Positions 37,534 to 47,964 of a stretch of DNA of 64,000 nucleotides are shown here, piece by piece. The position numbers and the translations under genes are program-made. Every line of letters begins with the position of its first letter. Position 1 is the first letter of the stretch. This DNA is from Hemibagrus wyckioides (taxonomy: Eukaryota > Chordata > Actinopteri > Siluriformes > Bagridae): assembly GCF_019097595.1 (NCBI RefSeq), contig NC_080734.1:16946892-17010891 (forward strand). Reading direction: 5' to 3'. The notes beneath the pieces were generated by a model that worked only from the letters and a program-made list of their open reading frames with translations, made no database searches and was not told the origin of the DNA.

Positions 37534-37704
37534 CAGAGAGAGAGAGAGAGCAACCACTCTGTGGAGTCAGATCACACAACTGTGGGGTTGGATTCACCTT
37601 CTAAAGTATCATGTTGATCATTTGGCCAGGGCAGAGCGGAGTCACAGCTCAGCGTCACTCCAGCAGCTGCTGTGCTCTTTGGCAGGTCATTGCCAGACAG
37701 AGAC
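37429..37704 (+). repeat. Local direct duplication, copy 2
   Basis: Partner of 36889-37110, offset by roughly 540-595 bp. It carries a GA array at 37498-37550 that copy 1 lacks and ends just before the GATA array of the LINE. Confidence 0.6.
37498..37550. repeat. (GA)n microsatellite
   Basis: GA run with AA and C interruptions. Confidence 0.92.
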
Positions 37705-37718
37705 AGAAGAGAAATCTA

Positions 37719-37719
37719 G

Positions 37720-37795
<76 letters not shown>

Positions 37796-37796
37796 T

Positions 37797-37852
<56 letters not shown>
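37719..37852. repeat. (GATA)n microsatellite
   Basis: About 33 GATA units with one GATT unit near 37793. It forms the 3' tail of the minus-strand LINE next to it. Confidence 0.97.
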
Positions 37853-37853
<1 letters not shown>

Positions 37854-38530
37854 GTCATCCCAGCAGCACAGTGAGTTAGATTTATAATAAAAGTACACTT
37901 CAATGAAACATAATAATAAGAATAAATATATTGGAAAGAGTACAGAGCGTGTGGTTTGGTAGTAGAGTGGGGTGTTAACTTTACAGATAAGCTTGAGTTA
38001 AGATAGACTTGATGGGAATTAAAGTGGCAGTCCAGTGCAAACATTGTCAACAGTGTAAACATGGTAAAAATGAACAGTAAAGTAAGGTGCATAGAGTTAT
38101 AATATATAATACATATATAATAGTGGATGGTCGTAGTTCAACTAATCAAGCCAACTATCGTCCATTGAGCTTATCCTAAGACTGGCTCAGTGCAAAATAG
38201 TGAACAGTGAAAGTGTACAGGGTGATCGCTGTTGGTACAAACGACCTCCTGTTCTGCCCATTATTACAGTGCCTCTGAATGAGTCTTCTACTAAAGGAGC
38301 TCTGCTGTCTAATCATGGAGGGGATGTTGTTTATTGTCCAGAATATCTGAGGTAATTGACTGTCCTCTTTTCCTTAAGTACCTCAAAACCATCCAGAGAG
38401 CAGCCCAGCCTTCTTGATCGGTTTGTTGAAGTTTTTCCAGCTCATGGCTTCCTGGCATACTGCTACTAAGAAGACTGTACTGGCTACTACAGACTGGACA
38501 AAAGGGCTGGAGTTACCTCGGTCGAGTCTG
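37719..38530 (-). mobile_element. LINE 3' end (Rex/L2-like) with (TATC)n tail
   Basis: On the minus strand, the far C-terminal part of a LINE ORF2 can be read at about 38235-38525. Recognisable segments are SDILDNKQHPLHD and, after a stop and short gap, SFSRRLIQRHCNNGQNRRSF, in the order found in fish LINE ORF2 ends. A CSLDGFEVLKEKRT-like segment precedes them in another frame. A 3' UTR of about 380 bp follows (down to 37855) and ends in the GATA/TATC array. Frameshifts and stops make it non-functional, and the reverse transcriptase and endonuclease are absent. The clade is inferred from memory. Confidence 0.8.
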
Positions 38531-38534
38531 CATG

Positions 38535-40300
38535 TCCATTTCCCGTATGCACCAGTGATTTGAATGAAAGGCTATTTCATAATACAATAATTATAGAAAA
38601 AATAATAATATTTTCCAGATTTCACCAACACTCTTGATTGTGTGTGACTTGTTATGATATAAGTCAGCATTTACTCTTAAGATCATCATCCTGCTTAATC
38701 ATCATGTCGTGTGTCTTACTTTAGCTCCAACACCCAACACTTTTAACTGTCTAAAGCAAGCCTTGGTCTCTGTTCCAAGTAGAGCATAGTAAATCAGGCT
38801 TGTACGCTTTTTTTAGACAGCATCCTGGTGGCACGTTTGAAACAAATTAGTTTTTCTCTTTTTCCTGATCAGATTCCTGTGTTTGGACATGCCATTGGCA
38901 AAGAATTATATGCTGAAAAACCAGCACCGGTGTATTGCAGATTTCTGGCAAGGGCTACTGAACATTCCACTGCCCCAGGGGACCTATAGCATCGCTCTGA
39001 CAAGTATTGTCTATTAATAGTGGAGCGTGTGTGTGTGTGTGTGTTCCCCATAGCCAGGAACACTCATGCTAAATATGCCATTTTCCTGCTTGTCTGTGAC
39101 AACAAGTCTAAACCAAGAACAGGTCTGAGCATATACTATATCAAGTGTCTGTGAGAACAACAAATTTCTGAGCTTAGCTTCCATTATTGCTTTCTCAAAA
39201 GCCTTACCCCAAACCATTTGGGGAGTTGCAGTACCCTCTGTACTCTGTGAGACATTAATGTGGCACTTGAGGTAAGTGTACAGTATCATTAAAGTTAATT
39301 AAAGTTCTGCTCCCAGGACTGGAACAAATGCATTTCTGCAACAGTGTTCCTGTGGCTCTCACCTTACTCCTGACAAATCCCTCCCTCTGGCTCTCACCTC
39401 TTCTCCGTTCTCATTCTCTCTATCTCACCTGAGATTTTCTTCTCATTTACTTTTTGTTATCCTCTTACTTTTCCCATTTCACCTGCAATCTCTTCTGTTT
39501 ATCCCCACTGGAGTCTTTGCCTCTCTCAGATGGATGTTTATCATGGCAAAGCTGATTTACCAATTAATCACAGCTGCTCTGGCACAGTGCACAGTAGCTT
39601 CGCCTAAAGCCATGCTGATGTTTGTGCTATCTGTCTTCCTAGAAAGGTTGCAATTACTTAAAGTTTCAGCAGGTAACTTTTGGGCAGTTAAAGGCTTGGA
39701 AACGTCTCACTGGTAGAGAACCATTACCATTCATGCTGCTTATCCCTCTTGTTTTACACGACAAGTCAAGACATATGTACAGAATCATCACTTATTACAA
39801 GGTGGTGAAAATAATATATAGTCTGAAATGTTCTAATACGGGAAACGATAAAAGAATAGCAACCAGCTACCTACGTTTCCCTAGCCACAAGCTAGCAAAT
39901 TACAACTACTTCAAAACTTAGCTACAAACTGCAATTTGTCATGATGTGTGACTCACACCAAATCCAAGCCAACAATTCTGACTGTGAATAAATATTTTAC
40001 ACTCTCCTGGTTGACTCCCTGCAGTGGACAATCACCTTGCTTTAATGTTGTCTTAAAAAGAAAATCAAGAAAACACATGCTACGGATTTCTTTAGAACGG
40101 TGCTTTATCATTTATTGTGTGCACAGCAAACTGAGAACTGGATAAAAAAAAATCTCAGAGTGGGACCAGTGTTTGGTGATGCGTGTGTGTGTTTACACAG
40201 AAAGAGGTCATGGAAAGGGGAATTCACTTGGCTTCGTGTGAAAATAGAGTTTGGTTATCCATTAACTGGGATTTCTGCAATACATTTTACAAATGGAGGC
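38535..40300. other. Unassigned sequence
   Basis: Only a short TG run (39026-39044) is seen. No gene recognised. Confidence 0.45.
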
Positions 40301-40308
40301 CTTGTGAA

Positions 40309-40351
40309 TGTGTGTGTGTGTGTACTGTATATGTGTGTGTGTGTGTGTGTG
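40309..40351. repeat. (TG)n microsatellite
   Basis: TG runs separated by a TACTGTATA insertion that recurs at the right edge. Confidence 0.9.
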
Positions 40352-40381
40352 TACTGTATGTGTATAGAGCAGCCAAGTTTG

Positions 40382-40543
40382 TGTGTGGCAGCCTAGTGGT
40401 TAAGGTGCTAGCCTTAGGTGCTAGGTCCACCAAGCTGCCACCACGTGGCCCCTGAGCAAGCCCCTTAATCCTCAGTTGCATAAAAAATAAAAATAAAATG
40501 TACATCGTTCTGGATAAAGGTGTCTGCCAGATGCTGTAAATGT
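40382..40543 (+). mobile_element. tRNA-type SINE, short copy
   Basis: The head GGCAGCCTAGTGGTTAAGGT (A-box-like) is followed by GGTGCTAGGTCCACC, CCTGAGCAAGCCCCTTAATC, an A-rich spacer, and the tail CATCGTTCTGGATAAAGGTG with TCTGCCAGATGCTGTAAATG. The head and tail of the fish V-SINE-like type are both present; the middle is shortened. Confidence 0.85.
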
Positions 40544-40803
40544 TTAAGTGTAGTTCAAAGTACAAGGGCACTATTGTGTATCACAGAGAAGATCGGTTCT
40601 AGTTTCATTTTGATGTGTTCTGGGATCATACAAAAAATGTAGGTTGCATGTCATGAGCTAAATGAACCACTAGCAACATGATGCCATGCAAATATTTTTA
40701 GTTTGTATAATGAATTTTGGAATTTTGGAAAGAGGAGACATAGCATAAACATGCATATCTAGTACAACACGCTTTCTGGCCTTATCACTAAAACAACATG
40801 TGC

Positions 40804-40841
40804 GCACACACACACACACACACACATTCACACACACACAT
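40804..40841. repeat. (CA)n microsatellite
   Basis: CA run with a TT interruption. Confidence 0.9.
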
Positions 40842-40950
40842 AAAGGGAGCCAGAAAAGCAAAGTTGTACTGACTTCGAAGGTTACAAATTCTCTCAAAGT
40901 GTATCTGAGTTAACCACTCCTCAAAAGGAGGGAGATGTGTGTTGCTCTGA

Positions 40951-40974
40951 CACACACACACACACACACACACA
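40951..40974. repeat. (CA)n microsatellite
   Basis: Perfect CA run. Confidence 0.92.
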
Positions 40975-40979
40975 TCTGT

Positions 40980-41375
40980 GTTGCAAAATCAGAGCTAAGG
41001 TAATACTTTCTGCTCTTATCTCAGCATTCTGAACTCCACTATCTTAAATAAACCTTCATGTCTTCTCTGTGCCCTGTGCTGAAGGCTAAAACTGGCTGCA
41101 CAAGGAGTTAAACATTATTCACTACAAAAAAAAAAAAGCTTAGGGGGCAGGTAGGGGGGAGCTGCACGGCTTTCCTGGAAGTCAGCAAGATAGTGGGCAA
41201 GAAAACATTCTGTGGACACTTGTTTAAAGAGATAGCGAGGGAAGAAGCCTGAGAAAATTTGGCTCAACCCAAACACACAGGTTTTTGGGACCTTTTCAGA
41301 TACCGATGATGCGAATTAAACTACAGGGTAGTGTATGTGTTTCTGCTCTGATTTATGACCTGAATTTCAAACTGG
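40980..41375. other. Unassigned sequence
   Basis: An A run near 41127-41137 and a short G-rich patch; otherwise nothing recognised. Confidence 0.4.
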
Positions 41376-41379
41376 ATGA

Positions 41380-41423
41380 GTGTGTGTATGTGTGTGTGTA
41401 TGTGTGTGTGTGTGTGTGTGTGT
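41380..41423. repeat. (TG)n microsatellite
   Basis: TG run with two TA interruptions, followed by a T run and a G run. Confidence 0.92.
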
Positions 41424-41776
41424 TTTTTGGGTAAGGGGGGGGTTATGTTTATGAAAATGAAAGCAGCAGCGCCAGGGCAATGGCCACACAAGATTACTTA
41501 GCAGAAGAATTAAACAAGTGTGTGTGTATAGGCACATTCTCACATTCAGACACCCTGATAGTGCATACGCTCTCGCTACAGTAGAATTTCTGCACCATGT
41601 AAATTCAGAAATGATGAATAGCCTGGGGTATGGGGGGCAGGTTGGGTGAAAGAGAGGGCAATGGTAGGATAATGGCTGGTTAAAAAGTTGTAAGTGGTGT
41701 TTTAGTCTGTGTGAGTCAGACACTACGCCTGTAAAGAATAGGAGAAGGGAAAGCCCCAGTGTTGCTTATCATTGCC

Positions 41777-41801
41777 ACACACACACACACACACACACAC
41801 A
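41777..41801. repeat. (CA)n microsatellite
   Basis: Perfect CA run. Confidence 0.92.
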
Positions 41802-41960
41802 GACTTAAAATCACATATTGAGAGGCACAGTGATAGGTTTTTTCAAGCTGCTGTCTGTTTCTTAGGGAAACACCCTGAATATGTGTGGAATTTGTTTGTG
41901 TGTCACTTGGCCAGAACATAACTGGTTGAGAAATGCATCTCAAGATTTAAGACGCACTGT

Positions 41961-41999
<39 letters not shown>
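41961..41999. repeat. (CT)n microsatellite
   Basis: Perfect CT run of about 19 units. Confidence 0.95.
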
Positions 42000-42001
<2 letters not shown>

Positions 42002-42104
42002 TATTTACTCTCACTTCTTCTTTCGCTCTTTTCATCACAACATGATCATAAACTTGTAAAACTCTGGTTTACCTTATATGATTAGAACATCTGACCACAA
42101 ATTT

Positions 42105-42106
<2 letters not shown>

Positions 42107-42138
<32 letters not shown>
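42107..42138. repeat. (CA)n microsatellite
   Basis: Perfect CA run of about 16 units. Confidence 0.95.
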
Positions 42139-42139
<1 letters not shown>

Positions 42140-42508
42140 ACCATTACCACAAGTAAGTTACCCCCACACTAATGTTTATCTATATCCTTGTGAAATCCTA
42201 TCAATGATCTAATGATTAATGCAGTTCATTAATCCTAAACCTACCTAAACTTCACCCTCATCTTAACCTCCGTAACATTTTTGTTTTGTTTTTTCTTTGT
42301 TTTTTAGAAATAAGAAATATAGCTTATTTAAATCAAATCTACAGTTCCTTAAACGTCAGATTATGCAACACTTTACAATACGTAAACTTAATTCATGCTT
42401 AAGTGCTTACCCACTTAGGAGTAATTATGATTCGGTCCAAGGCCAAGCATATACCCATAATGCACACATTAATGTGAAACACACACTCAGTGTGTGTGTA
42501 TGAGACAG

Positions 42509-42510
<2 letters not shown>

Positions 42511-42541
<31 letters not shown>
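42511..42541. repeat. (GA)n microsatellite
   Basis: Perfect GA run. Confidence 0.95.
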
Positions 42542-42547
<6 letters not shown>

Positions 42548-42611
42548 TCCATTGGCACACACTCCACCAAAAAACAAAACAAAAAAACAGGAAAAGACAG
42601 AGTTGGAAAGC

Positions 42612-42640
42612 GTGTGTGTGTGTTTGTGTGTGTGTGTGTT
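42612..42640. repeat. (TG)n microsatellite
   Basis: TG run with one TTTG interruption. Confidence 0.9.
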
Positions 42641-42644
42641 TAAA

Positions 42645-42995
42645 GAAGGTATATGTGAGGTAGAACTTCATGTGAGTGGTGTAGTCTTGGTGTTGGTGTG
42701 CTGGCAAAGTAATTCAGGCTCTGTACCAACCGTCAGCTCAAATCTGCAAACACCTGTGGAACGTCCTGCTCTCTCTGAACACAGAAAGAAACTCCCCTTC
42801 GCTCTCTCACCCATAACTCCTCACTTCTCACAGTATTGTTTTCCAAACTTTTGCGATGCTCCAGCTGAAACAAGCCCGGCTCAGTGCACGGGCCTGGCCT
42901 GTGTTTATGTTTTGGTCGTTTCCTAGCAGCAGGACTGTTTTTGCTTATGGAGCCCCTCCGCCCTGGGGCAGAACAACCTCTGGGTGCTTTCTCCA
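42645..42995. other. Unassigned, GC-richer sequence
   Basis: Somewhat GC-rich compared with its surroundings and open in several frames (42552-42926 +, 42733-42996 -), but no domain or splice-flanked exon is convincing. Confidence 0.35.
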
Positions 42996-42996
42996 A

Positions 42997-42999
<3 letters not shown>

Positions 43000-43048
<49 letters not shown>

Positions 43049-43059
43049 GTCTCTCTCTG
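43000..43059. repeat. (CT)n microsatellite
   Basis: CT run with A and GT interruptions at its right end. Confidence 0.95.
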
Positions 43060-43064
43060 CACAG

Positions 43065-43795
43065 GCCATCTGCCTCTCATTGAGGAAAACCCAAGGTCAC
43101 TGGAAGCTTTTCCATGTTACTTGCTACAAGGCAGTAAAAAAAGACTGCAGCAGAGCAGAAGGAAGGAAGAGAAACAAACCAATAGTCTCAAGTTTGAAAG
43201 CACATAATAATGTTTTCTCTGTGCACGTGCACTCAAAATGTGACTCAGAATGGGAGACTGAGACAGACAGGAGAAAGAGATCAGGAAAAAAGGGAAGTAA
43301 ATGAGTGGTTAAGGAATATGAAATACGGCGGGAGTGTGATTGCTGTACAAGGCCAGGTTTCTGTTTTATAATCTGGCAGGCTCAGTGTCTCTGGGATTCA
43401 GAGTGAAGGCTCACAGACTTCTCCTAGCTTCACGCATTTAATGATAATAAAACTGATTTTACCAAAAAAAAAAAATCAACTTCTGTAGGAGCTGCTGTCA
43501 CACCCTGAATGGAGAATGGAGTTAAACGTAAAAGTGATTTTCTAAGTAGGAATTCCAATTTGAAGGGGATTTCCTAATCAGAATCTGATTTACAATAGGA
43601 TTTGGTGTAATGCATCATTACTGTCATGTTACAGACATGCCTCTGTGCGCTAGAATACAAAGCGCAGGCTTGTGTTACTATAGACAATTGCTGTGGGAAA
43701 AACAAAATCTTCTGCTGTTGCTGCAAAAAAAGGACAATAATTACACCAAAAATGCCAGTGTGTAAATGTGTGTTTGCATTTTCAAGTCTGCACTT
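43065..43795. other. Unassigned sequence
   Basis: No recognised element. An A run occurs near 43463-43474. Confidence 0.4.
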
Positions 43796-43800
43796 AGAGT

Positions 43801-43870
43801 TAGTTATAAGCTTGCAAAATACTGAGATGGAGGCTAACCTGCATCTCAGTATTTTGCAAGATTATAACTA
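43801..43870. repeat. Near-perfect inverted repeat (29-bp hairpin)
   Basis: Left arm 43801-43829 and right arm 43842-43870 are reverse complements at 28 of 29 positions, with one mismatch (G at 43810 opposite A at 43861). The loop is 12 nt (43830-43841). Pairing stops abruptly at both outer ends. Hairpin size (70 nt) is in the pre-miRNA range, but the near-perfect pairing also fits a recent local inverted duplication or a MITE remnant. No transcription evidence is visible. Confidence 0.9.
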
Positions 43871-43879
43871 CCTTCATAA

Positions 43880-44090
43880 CTAGCAAATATATATAGCAAA
43901 TATATAAATATACATTCAGCTTAGCAAGTATTTATATATCTGTCTTAAAATACGTAAATTCATTTTCATATAATAATAATATGAATATAAAAAGAATTAT
44001 ATATAAATATATAAAAGAAATGGTTTTGTTCAGATGTTGGATGTTTACAGCTTACTGTAGTGAAATCATTAAATCAACTCATATTGTTGT
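43880..44090. other. AT-rich stretch
   Basis: ATATATAAATAT-type low-complexity sequence. Confidence 0.5.
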
Positions 44091-44093
44091 TTA

Positions 44094-44096
44094 AAA

Positions 44097-44128
<32 letters not shown>

Positions 44129-44130
44129 AA
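44094..44130. repeat. (AAAT)n microsatellite
   Basis: About eight ATAA units. Confidence 0.92.
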
Positions 44131-44244
44131 AAGCCTCCTGCTATTTGCATTTTTAGCTTTAAGACATTTTTAAATCTGGGCTTTCATATGGAAAAGTATA
44201 AATCCAAGCTGGATTGTTACCAGGCCTTCAGCAAACTGTACAAG

Positions 44245-44246
<2 letters not shown>

Positions 44247-44278
<32 letters not shown>
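44247..44278. repeat. (TG)n microsatellite
   Basis: Perfect TG run of about 16 units. Confidence 0.95.
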
Positions 44279-44280
<2 letters not shown>

Positions 44281-44398
44281 CAGGTTTTTCAGGTTTCTTC
44301 AACGTCTCCAAAGATCTTAATCCCTCCCATTTCATCACTCCTATCTAGGCCTCCATCTTTCTACCTGATTTTAGAAATTAGAACACTCACACACATGA

Positions 44399-44416
44399 AC
44401 ACACACACACACACAC

Positions 44417-44449
<33 letters not shown>
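44399..44449. repeat. Compound (AC)n(AG)n microsatellite
   Basis: AC run joined to an AG run with one AAAG interruption. Confidence 0.93.
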
Positions 44450-44453
<4 letters not shown>

Positions 44454-44454
44454 T

Positions 44455-45335
44455 CAGACTAATCTTTATATTAGCAGTGGGTCTGTCTGCATTTTCTCTG
44501 CTAAGCACTGTAAACAGTGGCACCTCCCTTAACAGCATTTTTCCATTTTAACATAGAACAGAGTAACAACACCCCACTGCATGTTCCACATATGGTCTAG
44601 TACAGTTTATTAACAGGATTATTGGAAGGAGTGAATGTTACAATGCTTTACAATTCCAACTGAAATAGCTCCACTTATGGCCATGCTACACTGGTTAGAA
44701 TCAACCTGTGCCCAGAAAGCTTTCTGCTTACATGTACATTTATAAATTATACCCACTTAATGAAACCTGTGCTTAAATAAAAATAAAATGGATCCAGTGG
44801 GAGTGTAGAACCGTAACCATTTCCATCAACCACCTTCTTGTTCTCTTTCCTTTCCATCCTACCACGCCTCCTTTACCTTCCACCTTCTCTCTCACTTCTT
44901 CATCCTCCTCACCATATGTACCTCAGCTTTAAAGAACAACAATGCACCATAATAGCACATAAAAGACAAGTGTATATACTAGAAAAGTGGTCAAGTGAAG
45001 ACAGTCATTCCTAAAACAGGAAGTATTGTGATGTCTCACAAACTGCCTAGTGTGACCGCAGGAATGTTCCCTAAAACCCACAAAGCTGTCAGTCAACACG
45101 CCATTTCCATGTGTAGCAGCTGACAGATTGGAGTGTAACTAATTGCTAATAAGAAAACAGCACGTCTGTGCTCAACAATGCCGCCTGTTGTAAAACAGCA
45201 CTATGGTTCAGGGCCTGAGATTTACAATAATGTCAGGGATAGAGCGATAAAAGAAGGTGAATAAACCCTTAATAAGGGCACGAGATTGAAACATTCCACA
45301 TGTTTTAGACTTCTAATTATACTTATACAGTAGTA
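44455..45335. other. Unassigned sequence
   Basis: No recognised gene or repeat. Confidence 0.45.
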
Positions 45336-45339
45336 TTAT

Positions 45340-45800
45340 AAATTAACCTTTTTATTTACCAGTACACTGGAGTTCTCTTTAGCTGGCAGAAAATTGACTT
45401 ATTTTATGTTTTCAGTCAGTAATAACAAATGAATTATAATATAAAGTGAGTCAGGACTCTGTTGGCTTTCAGTGTGAGGTGTGTGATTTTCCCTCTGTTG
45501 GTAAACCTTACACAGAATTTTAATGGTTCAAAAAACACCTTCAAATTTTAGATAGCTATGAACAATCACTTGGGGTATCTCAGAGATCAGAAATGGGTTT
45601 GATATCATCAATTACTTCAAAGACATTTATGCAAAAAACAAAAAAAAAATATAGCTGTTTTTGTTTTCTGGAACATTTCTATGAATATATCAGGCTAGAT
45701 AAAAACTTCTGAGTGCCTACTTTCATATGAGTCATTAAACACCACTGTAGAGTAATACGACAAAGATATTCAGTGCTGAACATAGACACATCAACAAAAT
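45340..45800 (+). repeat. Dispersed repeat, copy 2 of 2 (unknown family)
   Basis: Partner of 650-1115 in the same orientation, sharing the ordered landmarks described there. An A-rich run near 45633-45650 sits at the same relative place as the A run at 997-1008. Confidence 0.65.
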
Positions 45801-45867
45801 CCTTTAGTAAAAAGAGGTAATATTGTCAGCAAGAACACTTGATTGTCACCTGATCTGTCAGGTCAGG

Positions 45868-46030
45868 AGTCAAGAAGTTTTTATTATCATTTGAACCATA
45901 CATAGCTGGTACAGGACATAGTGAAATGAAACAACATTCCTCAAGACATAAAGCTACTTAAAACACCAAGGTAATGTGGACTAGAGCAATCACACAGTTC
46001 CACATAAAGTGCACTATTATACTACACAGT
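45868..46030 (-). mobile_element. LINE 3'-UTR fragment
   Basis: The plus strand reads TTTTTATTATCATTTGAACC, ACATAGTGAAATGAAACAAC and CATAAAGCTACTTAAAACAC, followed by ACATAAAGTGCACTATTATA. This matches my memory of a common fish LINE 3' UTR in antisense. No ORF2 sequence is attached. Confidence 0.5.
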
Positions 46031-46035
46031 TTAGT

Positions 46036-46103
46036 CTCCCAGCCCGGGTGTATTCCAGCCTCACTCCCACCGTAACCCTGACCAGGATAAATTGGTTTCT
46101 GTA
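46036..46103 (+). mobile_element. DANA/Mermaid-type SINE 3' fragment
   Basis: CCCGGGTGTATTCCAGCCTC, then CGTAACCCTGACCAGGATAA. This is the right-hand portion of the SINE only. Confidence 0.7.
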
Positions 46104-46209
46104 AGTCTGTGTACCTTTTATCTGATTCTTTTCCATCATGTTCCATACTCTGTGTCCAATTTATTCCTTTTAGTCTTCCACTTTCTTTATTTGGTTTCTG
46201 CTTCCTCTT

Positions 46210-46860
46210 CTAGTTTTTCTGGTACTTAATAAGCCACTGTAACATGGAAAGCAGAAGCATATTACAAGCACAAGCTTTATTTTAACAAATCCAAATCCTA
46301 GTCAAAAGTTACAAGTCAAACACACTGGCAAACAGGTACAGCTGAGGCATGGAGAAAAGTGCAAGAGAATGATATGAAGCAGAGGTGTAATATGTACAAG
46401 TAATGTACAAGTATAACATAAGAAATAGTGGCTTGTTTACGGAGTCCTCAAATAAAAAGTCTTAAAAGTCTTTATTAAGTGATTGTGGGTGAGCTAATGC
46501 CTGGACTGCCTCAGAAAAGGAGTCTGTGCTCCTGGTGGACAGCCTCACAGGTTCCTGGTTCCTCCCTAATTCATTTGTTTATTTAAATCCTCTGGGTTCT
46601 CATTGGTGTTTGTGAAATCTTGTTCTCTGTAGGTCTCAGTTCCACACATTGGGTTCCCTTGTTTGTTCACTCATTGTGTTTCCTGGGTATGTATATGACT
46701 ATTGCCTATTATGAGTTTCGATTGCAGTAGTTTCACCTTCTAGGCCTGTGTTTTGACCACCTCTCTGGCATGTTACTATTTCTTGTTCTGCCTCATCACG
46801 CCACAATTTACCTTGGATGCCTTTGCTGCATATGATAAAACTGCACCACTATGGAATATT
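46210..46860 (+). mobile_element. Candidate retroelement fragment
   Basis: Contains TTTATTTAAATCCTCTGGGT, TCTCATTGGTGTTTGTGAAA, TGAGTTTCGATTGCAGTAG, GGCCTGTGTTTTGACCACCT and GATGCCTTTGCTGCATATG. I associate this T-rich series with repeated fish retroelement ends. There is no coding region and no defined termini, so the limits are approximate. Confidence 0.35.
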
Positions 46861-46864
46861 TATA

Positions 46865-47275
46865 CGATACCACAGATATATTCCCACTTGGTAGCAGTGT
46901 GATAAATTGACCAAATGTGTTTCAAGTTTAGAAATAAAAAAAAGGTGTTGTGACCATTGGAAAGGTGAAATGGGTGGGACGGGCGAACAGGGATTAGCTT
47001 TTTGCAAATGAGAAGCAAATCCATAAAACCTACAACATACAAGAAGTGATTAGACATAAAAGAGGTGTCTGAACACTGTGAACATAACCACATGCATATA
47101 TACATCACACATATGCGTCTACGGATACACACATGCCTTGTATTCTAGCCTGAACTCTATTAGCACATTGACACTGTATGTTTTGGTATTGTCGAAGTAC
47201 CTGGTTTACAGTTTCTAGAAAAATACCTTATACCCTAAAGGCCTTTGACCTTTAACCCAACTATTAGGATAGTTT
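46865..47275. other. Unassigned sequence
   Basis: No recognised feature. Confidence 0.4.
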
Positions 47276-47280
47276 AAAAA

Positions 47281-47313
47281 TGTGTGTGTGTGTGCATGTG
47301 TGTGTGTGTGTGT
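47281..47313. repeat. (TG)n microsatellite
   Basis: TG run with one CA interruption, followed by a G run and an A run (about 47325-47336). Confidence 0.9.
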
Positions 47314-47589
47314 TTTGGGGGATGAAAAAAAAAAAACACAAAGACACCGCTAACCTGATAATGTAAGAACTGGAAAGCTAATAACCCACAGCTCGAGGCC
47401 AGTGGAACCGAATACGCTTACGCACCTGATTCAATGTTCAAAACTCCTTCAGGAATGTGCTAAAGCCTTTCTTTATTTTGGCCTCCACGGACCCCTTGAA
47501 TAGACCTTGACTTTAGAGAACTGAAGAGGAACAATAGCTGCAGATGGAGATAAAGATGGGGAGTGAAATGGATTTAAGAAAAAATCAAG

Positions 47590-47960
47590 CAACATCCCAG
47601 CCATTCCATTATTCCATTACCCAGAATCACGATCATCTGAGTACACTGTATTCCTGACGGTGTTACTCTGCCTGTTCCCCAGTGGCACGCTGAACTGACT
47701 GACAGCTGCTCCACAGCTCCCTCTCAATCAATAAGCTAAATGGACCTAGTGCACTTTATCGTGCACGGACGCAATTAGCATAAAATCTGTTTTATTTCAT
47801 TACACTCCCTCTCTCTCTCCCTCTCTCACGTTCCCTCTGGGGGCTAAACCTTTAAATTAAGTCGTAAATGATCTACAAGCCTGTTATCCTTCGACTTAGC
47901 AACAGTAGTGAACAATGTTGGTCTTACTGGAAAACATGCATTTCTGCATTAGGTAGGAGC
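47590..47960. promoter_or_regulatory. Possible conserved non-coding element (composition only)
   Basis: Complex, largely repeat-free sequence with CAATTAGCATAAAATC, TTAAATTAAGTCG, CAATCAATAAGC and GTGCACTTTATCGTGCAC (an inverted pair). A short imperfect CT tract (47806-47828) interrupts it. No coding frame. The claim rests on composition and motif density only. Confidence 0.25.
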
Positions 47961-47964
47961 TGCC

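Noticed and set aside
37655..38092. 145-codon minus-strand frame rich in LSIY repeats
   Set aside because: Pure translation of the GATA array plus LINE 3' UTR.
42552..42996. Overlapping 124- and 87-codon frames in GC-richer sequence
   Set aside because: Bordered by microsatellites and lacking splice context or domain.
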